Positions 57,353 to 64,000 of a stretch of 64,000 bases of DNA are shown in pieces. Below the pieces are notes generated by a model. It made no database searches. It had not been told where the DNA came from and saw only the letters and a list, made by a program, of their open reading frames with translations. Origin of the DNA: Ramazzottius varieornatus (taxonomy: Eukaryota > Tardigrada > Eutardigrada > Parachela > Ramazzottiidae). The position numbers and the translations under genes are program-made. Positions within the stretch are counted from its first letter, which is position 1; each line of letters begins with the position of its first letter. Where the stretch lies: positions 3,589,427-3,653,426 of the forward strand of contig BDGG01000002.1 in assembly GCA_001949185.1 (NCBI GenBank). The letters run 5' to 3'.

Positions 57353-60300
57353 ATGGATTCATTGTGCGGAAAAGTTCATTTCAATACCACTGACCAATAT
57401 GCAGCAACTCAGGATGGTGATGACACTTCTCTTGCCGAAGAGGTACATTGATTTAGCGGTCAGTTTTGATCGGCAGTTTGTCCGACTACGAGTCTTACTG
57501 TATGTTAGGAACGTCGCTATATCCGAGTGAATTACGACGTTTCCTTGCAAACTCTGGCCGAATTTATGGTCACCAGTTGGGGCCTCGGTTCGCCCGACAT
57601 CATGATCAGTATGATTTCCGGTGTCCATCAAGCGAAAGCATGGAAAAAAGCTGAGCACCGTTCGGCTCTCCAGCGCGGAATAGTCAAGGTAAAACAAAAA
57701 CTGGACGGGGCCAAGCGAACTGGGACTTGATCGTTTTCCCGGTGGCGCATACTTCCAGCCAATTACAACGGGCATATGCGCGACACTCGAGATCGCGATC
57801 TGGTTCGAGTCATTTGCCCTCGTCCCACATGTTTTCGCTTGTTATGCATATTGCTGAATGGTTTCTCGATGATGTGAATGTCCGGTCAGTTAGCCAACAC
57901 TTCGCAAGCTTGGATCTTCACGCACGGTTTAAACTACGGTCTTGCGCGCTTGATTGGTGACGCTGTTCGGGAAGATCAAGACCGACGAGCTGTTCACGGC
58001 AACTGGAACTACATGGCTCACGGAGCGTACAACCAGCGCGTCATGCAGCCCCGACTGATCGGTGTGGTTCCCGATGCCCTGCTAAATAACCCTGACCAGT
58101 ACCTACACGGAGTGGGGAAAGTGGAAATCGATACAGAGGAGTTCGAGCGTCCAAAGAAAAAGTACGAGATGAATCCCAACCACAATGTCTTCGTGTTAGT
58201 CAACAACACGTCCTACACGGCCACCGCGGTCTTCCGCGGACAACTAGAAAGGGGTCTCCAAGCAGCGGCCAGTGCGAAGAAAGAAGCGACTCGACCTGCC
58301 CCTGCTATCACTTTAATCTGTAAGACGAGCACTGGATGCGGTCACTGAATATTTCCAGGCTGTACAAACAGAATACTCTCAAGAATGAAGTCATACAAAA
58401 GTAGCAAATTGTGCGTGGCTTAGACGGTACTGAAGCCCTATCCGATGTTTCCAAAATGACCATTGAATGTTGTAGCAAAGCCAGATGACGAGTATTACGA
58501 GTTGTCAGGGATTTTTGATCCTGAGACCGCACAGAAACCAAAGAACTACGCCATGCCGCTGGTCTGTATTTTGATTCAAGGAGGGCCACCGGAAATCGAT
58601 CAGGTATTGTACTATTTGAACGATAACGTACCGGTCATCGTGATCAAAGGAACCGGGCTGATGGCGGACTTGCTCGCATTCGCCTACGAAGAAATCATGG
58701 AAAGGTAATAAATTAACGCCGTTGTTTTGGAATGTGAGAAGCTGACGTTTGCTTTTTCACTTTATCGCAGAGGTGGAATGGACCTGGAGATGAATCATAT
58801 CAAGCCGGAAATAGAGAACAAGATGATCCGCTACTTCCCCTCGGATTTTAAGGACCACGAAGCTGAGCGTCAGGCATACCTGGACAAACTCCTTCAGTGT
58901 GTTAGCGCGTCACATAAACAAGATCGGAAGTACATTACCATTTGTGACTTGGCTCTCAGCGACGCCGACCTTGCTGACCTGGACTGGTTTATTCTTAAAG
59001 CTCTATTTGCCTGCCAGTCACCCTACGGTAAGTTTGTTCCCATCAGTATCGCTTGCTGAATGGGCTTACGTGCAAGATTTTACAGCATTTCTGAAAAGAG
59101 AAACAATAAGGAAAAATTTGATGTTGACCGTCATGTGGAATCGTTCCGACTTGGCAAAGAGTGAAATATTCCAACGGGACTTCTCTCCGGCGAACCTAAG
59201 GGTGATCTTCCCTCCCCCCCCCCTGTTGCTCCCTTACTTCCACTAACAAAGTCTTCCTTAGATAGATGGCGAAATATTTGAACAAGCCCTGCTCATGCGA
59301 GACCGTCAGGCCTTTGTCGACATGTTCCTTCAGCAGGGTTTCCGGCTGAGTTCCTTTGTGTCTGCTGCCCAACTGAAAGCTCTGTACGCCAAGGCCGAGG
59401 ACCGAGAATTCTTCGTGACAGTCGTTTGGGAAGGCCTTCTGGAGAAGAGCCCGGCTGCTCCGCTGAAGGACAAGTTTGTCGATGTCAAGCTGAACGAAAT
59501 TGTGGAACATCTGACTGGTATCCGCAACTTTGTTACGCTCCAAGAAAGCCTGCACGGATCGCGCGGAGGTCCAATAGTCATGGACCACGCTGCCGCCGAA
59601 CGAGCGGCAATCAACGCCTTGATTGTGTGGGCTGTTCTCATGAACCGTTTTGAGCTGGTGAAAGTCCTGTGGAAGTTCAGCGAGCAGCCGATACCACTGG
59701 CACTCTTCATCAGCTCGCTTTACAAAGGCCTGTCGTACTTTGCCGTCAGTAGCGAAGTGGAAAAGAAGACCATCGAGAATGGAAAGTATTTTGGGAGTTT
59801 AGCAGTGGATGTGTTGCATTTGAGCTACCAGGACGCCACCAACAGGGCGTTTGAAGTTTTGGCGGAGCCCTTTGAAGATTTTGAAAAGATGACGCCTATG
59901 GACCTGTCGTACCGTGTTGGAAACAAGTAAGCAGGCCTGGCGTGATTAATGTTCGGCCGAACTGACATTGTGTTTTTACAGACATTTTATAGCGCATCCG
60001 TGCAGTCAGCGTTACTTGAACGAAGTCTTCAACGGAGGTATTCGAGTGGTAAAAGGTCCCGGCAGTTTGCACACGCCTGATTTCGTCAAGATTGTTCTGT
60101 CATCGCTTTTGGTCTTTCCGATGTATTTCTGGATCACCTTCCCCCGTCTTGAGGCCATTGAGCGTGACACCAAGGAGAAAGAGAAGCAACAAGTCAGCGC
60201 TTACGCGACTGCGCAAGCTTCAGAGAGACGTCTGAACCCCCCGTTGCTTTCTGGATCTGACACCCGGACGATAGTCACGAACGCCGAACTATTGGAGCTG

Positions 60301-62767
60301 GTCGGCAAGAGGTCGGGAAATACTGGCTGGTCGCAGAACAATAACTCTACATTGTACGTTGCTGATCAGCAGAAGGAGGAGAAAGAAATTGTCTTCCTCA
60401 GTGCCAAGAAGTCCGAAGGAGGTACGTAGCTTTTGCGGGTTCTTGCCGAGGACTGAGTTACCTCCTACAGTTCTGTAGGATTGTCAAGGCTTACAACGGG
60501 AGGAGACGTTACTCTGAAACGAATACGGAAAGACAGCGAATTCCCTCGGGTATCAACATGGAGACGCTGGATGAACCAGCTGAAGCGTTGTTGTGTGCGG
60601 AAAAGAGGAATAGCTACGACGCACACGCAGTTCAGCGAAGCGTCTACAGCCAAGAAGTTGTATTACTTGTGGAATGCTCCTGTGACCAAATTCTGGATGT
60701 ATCAGGTAAGCGCCACCGACGTATTATAGGCTTGTTCTAAGACTTACGAGAGATGCTGTGGAGATGCTGTATTCAACGAGTTTTCTTTCAGCTGAATTAC
60801 TGGTGTTTCCTGGCTGTCCTCAGCGTTGTCACGTTCTTACCCGGCTGTGGGGAGTACTACCTCGATCTGACCGTATTTGTCTGGACATGGCTCAATCTAC
60901 TGGAGTACATGTGCAGGTACCCATACAGCGTTTCTCGATTGAACATTCAAACTTGATGAATTTTGAGCACTCTTTCTTTCAGAACTTACCTGGAGTACAT
61001 CTGGCGTCGAATGATTTCCTTGACTGGTCGTCTCATCGAGATGTCTCTTGTTTTGTCTTTTCTCGCCGCCTACCTTTTTGCCCGTATATTACCGGTTGGC
61101 TTCCGCATGGATAACTATTCTACAAAGATCCTCATGTGCGCAGGTTCGTTAGGACGCATCGTCGGTACACGCACGAAGAGGAACTTTAGGCCAGGCGGAA
61201 AAGACGGAACATTGAAGTTCAGCCAGTATTTCAGGAAAATTGTTGGAATATGCATGTGTAATTCATACAGGGGTGTGAATTACACATGTGCGTACGCACA
61301 TCCGTTCCCCCATTTCAGAATGCATTGCCCAAAATTTTCCTTCGTGCGTGTACCTGAAGAAGTCTTCAAACCTTGACTAACCGCGTTGGTTTCCACAGCT
61401 CTTTTGTTCTTCTACTACCGACTGGTATTCTCCTTCTTCCCCATCAGTCGGAAACTGGGACCAATGTTGGAGAAGATCAAGCTGATGACTTCCGTGGACT
61501 TTGTCGTGTTTCTCAAGATGGTCACACCCTTCATGATCGCCAGTGCGGTGGCCATGCAGACGGCGCTGTTTCCTGACTTTCCTCTAGGATGGGAGTCTAT
61601 CCGCATGACGTTCCATCGAGCCTTCTTCTCGCTGTTCCTCACTCCGGCCAATGACTTGCAAGTAGAAAACTTTGCCAGATGTTCACCACACCGGATCGAA
61701 GACCTGGCAGCCCCTCAGCCGAAAGAACGATCTGACGTCTGTTGGGCTGGTACGCACAGTCGATATGATTGTCCGGTCGTCGGCTTCTCATCCTATAGCA
61801 TCGTCATCCAGTACTCGATTATACTCAAGATGATTTTGATGACCCTGCTATCGGCCATGTTTTTGTAAGTCGATACCATAAAGTAAAAGAGAAAGATTGT
61901 CATAATACTTCTCGCACCATTCTGAACGTTTTTATCTTCGTCCCGTTCGTACGAATACCTTCGCCCAAATCAGTCTCCTCTAAGCCAGAACAGGAATGTG
62001 CGAAGGGTGACACGTGGAAATTAATCTGGATAACGAGTCAAGTTTCTTTTTCTCTGTAATTTGATGACAGAGTAACCCGCTTATTACTTTTCCGCTTGAT
62101 TTCTACAGCAACACCTTTAGCGGGATCGACAGAGAGGCCGACGCGGTATGGAAGTACCAACGTTATCAAGTGGTACTGGATTTCTCAACACGACCAGCCC
62201 TTCCAGCGCCATTTTCGTTAATTTCCTACTTTATCACGTTCTTGAGCGTATGCGCGAAATCATTCGCATCTGCAGTGAGAAGAATACGTCGCAAACAGGT
62301 GAGTAACACGCCCACGTTTCACTTGTACAGCTTTACAGTCCTAGCTGCACAAAGGGTTGACCGGTTTTAGGAAAAAACACCTCCCAAGTTGCTCCCTCGA
62401 AAAGGCGACTTCTTCAACTATTGGAAAGCCATGGCGCGCGAACATTCAAGAAACTTGGATATGGTGGCGAAGAACGCTAACCTACCCAAAGAACAGTTCA
62501 AAAAGTAAGGCTTCCTCTCACAGGGACGTAGATGTAGCAAAATTGACAGCCAACTAAACGAATGCTTGCAGGATACAAGGTCTCGGTGAAGAGCTAAGTC
62601 GCCAGAGGAGTAATTGGTATCGTATGCGGGAGCGCATCATCACCCTCGAAAAAAACGTTACCGAAATCAGGAAACACGTTGTTTCTTCATCCAGCATCGA
62701 AGAGCCAAAGCAAAGTACTGTTGAATCTCAGGGCAAGTACTCCATCAAATCGAAATTCCGCAGCTGA
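57353..62767 (+). CDS. TRPM-family cation channel
   Basis: Fifteen exons join in frame: 57353-57442, 57509-57688, 57890-58319, 58476-58704, 58771-59027, 59086-59201, 59262-59926, 59982-60421, 60479-60705, 60792-60916, 60983-61143, 61399-61864, 62109-62298, 62371-62504, 62572-62767, about 1301 residues. The first half is the melastatin homology region (YIRVNYDVSLQTLAEFM, AWIFTHGLNYGLARLIGDAV, PVIVIKGTGLMADLLAF). Helices S1-S6 follow (ALLFFYYRLVFSFFP at S4-S5, PFMIASAVAMQTALFP at S5). The TRP box is well kept (WKYQRYQVVLDF). A C-terminal coiled coil (YRMRERIITLEKNVTEI) would tetramerise the channel. There is no enzymatic tail, unlike TRPM2/6/7. The pore stretch reads FHRAFFSLFLTPANDLQ and lacks the Gly-Glu/Gln selectivity signature, so ion preference is uncertain. 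The ATG at 57353 is the first in frame; the open frame reaches 57218, so a true first exon may be missing. Confidence 0.92.
57728..57800. repeat. Short hairpin repeat, family E, copy in TRPM intron
   Basis: Reads gatcgttttcccggtggcgc, then acttccagccaattacaacg, then gcgcgacactcgagatcgcg. It lies in the second recognised intron of the TRPM gene. Confidence 0.6.
61165..61353. repeat. Family B inverted-repeat element in TRPM intron
   Basis: The left end gtacacgcacgaagaggaac and the right end ttttccttcgtgcgtgtac are complementary; aggcggaaaagacgg follows the left end as in other family B copies. At 189 bases it fills most of the intron between exons 11 and 12 of the TRPM gene. Confidence 0.7.
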
Positions 62768-63030
62768 AGATCGGACAACAGGATCGAGACCAATTTCCAG
62801 GTCGCCGACGCGAGGCTGGCACTCCCTGCACGGCGAACTACCACTTATGTGTTTTCACCGCAAAGGATCTGCGGATCGCAGCACCGAAGCAGAGTTCCTT
62901 TCAATAAGACGCCGTCTCCCATATTTACCAACGACGAGCCCAGCCTCGTCAGTGTTGGTGAGTCGTCAACGCTTAGACTACGACGTACAGGCAACCGCTT
63001 TGTTGGGTTCGTAACTGTATTTCGTTTGAA

Positions 63031-63500
63031 GTACACGCACGAAGGGAAAGTTCGGAACAGTAAAAAGTTTGGAACAGGCGGAAAAGACGACGAAATCAAA
63101 ACTCAACCGTAGAAAATTGTCAAAACGTGCATTGGAGTGAAGTGCAAACATACGTACAGGAGGAGTAAGCATGCGTGACCCAGTGAGGAACTGTGTGACC
63201 CAGTAGTCTCAGACGGCGCATCCATAGAAAAGCATGAGACACTCGTAATTAAAATAAAGCCTATGACGTAACGAAAACTTTCTGAATTACAGTGTTGTCT
63301 ATCTTACATAAAAAGTGATTCTGTTAACGTAATGCATACTTGATACATGTCACGCCGTCTGAGACTACTGGGTCACACATTTCCTCACTGGGTCACGCAT
63401 GCTTACTCCTCCTGTACAGTACGAACGTCCGTTCCGGTGTTTCGGAATCGCCTGTTCCAAACTTTTTACCGTTCCACACTTTCCCTTCGTGCGTGTTTTA
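63031..63500. repeat. Family B inverted-repeat element with nested insertion, 3' of TRPM
   Basis: The left end reads gtacacgcacgaagggaaag, then aggcggaaaagacg; the right end reads gtttcggaatcgcctgttcc and ctttcccttcgtgcgtgt. The 262-base element at 63155-63416 is inserted between them. Without it the copy would be about 210 bases. Confidence 0.75.
63155..63416. repeat. Inverted-repeat element, family F, nested in family B
   Basis: Two 64-base arms are near-perfect complements: the outer ends are TACAGGAGGAGTAAGCATGC and its complement, and the inner ends agtctcagacggcg and cgccgtctgagact. The loop of about 130 bases is A/T-rich and contains an AATAAA (63253-63258). TA stands at both edges. 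No other copy is in the window. Confidence 0.8.
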
Positions 63501-64000
63501 CAGATCTGCTTAAGCTTGATGGGTATAATCGGCCACCGTCGACTCGGAAGTTTTCTGACTTGCTCTTTTCCATCCCTTTCCGAACAGGACGTGGGGCAGG
63601 TATTAGGTCGACATGGTAGGAAACTATATTGTACAGCCGGACATTCGACTACATCCATTTTTCTGATTTTCTTACTAATGCCCACGAGCGTCATGCGGCC
63701 TTTGTGGTTTGAAAAACCACTTCCTGGCGCATGATTGAAGTGGAAGGGCGAGGTACACTAACGAAATGTGACTATGTTCCTGTGGGACGGTGCCTGAACA
63801 GAAAGTGTCGAGGCGCTCTAGGTCCGGAGTCGAGGTCTAGAACACAGCTCTCAGTATTTCCAAATTATTCAGCAAGCCTGAATGATGCCGGGTAAATACC
63901 TGTGCTGGAGAAGCGTCTCTTGGAGGATCCACCACCGTGGTTCATGAATCCCGACCAAAATCCACCTCCTGCAAAAGCAGTCTAGCGATACTGTAAAGTA
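63501..64000. other. Intergenic end of window, no gene recognised
   Basis: Short open frames only. No shared repeat or gene motif was found. A gene could start beyond the window edge. Confidence 0.35.

Noticed and set aside
1-64000. CRISPR arrays, operons, prokaryotic signals
   Set aside because: The window is eukaryotic; no regularly spaced repeat arrays were found.

Overview
This is a window of an animal nuclear genome: every large gene is split by short introns (mostly 60-300 bp, GT-AG) and the products are metazoan families. Gene density, small introns and the gene set fit a compact invertebrate, probably ecdysozoan, genome. A tardigrade is my best guess, but nothing in the window proves it. 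Exon models were built by hand from splice signals, reading-phase continuity and remembered family alignments, so individual boundaries may be wrong by one splice site.

Layout. 1-2500 is intergenic with a promoter-like NRF-1 box. IMP dehydrogenase (+) occupies 2507-4872. A repeat-rich interval (5.2-8.9 kb) and a decayed reverse-transcriptase element (9.5-11.7 kb) follow. Next come a class A GPCR (+, 12.4-14.1 kb), a sarcalumenin-like gene (-, 14.6-17.6 kb), a small secreted Q/N/G-rich protein (-, 18.5-18.9 kb), an orphan ORF (-, 19.6-20.3 kb), an SLC7 amino-acid transporter light chain (+, 21.1-25.0 kb), a membrane-anchored coiled-coil protein (-, 25.8-28.2 kb) and a mitochondrial ABCB10-like half transporter (+, 29.5-33.2 kb). 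From 33.5 to 55.4 kb two paralogous receptor guanylyl cyclases, both on +, bracket a candidate neuropeptide precursor (+, 42.3-42.9 kb), two amine-like GPCRs (-, 43.7-46.2 kb) and a broken MYND-finger gene (-, 47.1-48.5 kb). A TRPM-family channel (+, 57.4-62.8 kb) closes the window.

The most interesting observation is the guanylyl cyclase pair. The upstream enzyme has lost both metal-binding aspartates but keeps the catalytic Asn/Arg. The downstream enzyme keeps both aspartates but has lost the Asn/Arg. Neither should work as a homodimer, but together they reproduce the split active site of soluble guanylyl cyclase alpha/beta, so this looks like an obligate heterodimeric membrane receptor cyclase. 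The second is a prohormone-like ORF with three copies of a [SAT]P[FY]RFL[DE] peptide next to basic cleavage sites.

Non-coding DNA is full of short inverted-repeat elements. I can separate at least six families, some nested in one another, some inside introns, and one bordering the 75-base assembly gap at 28860-28934.
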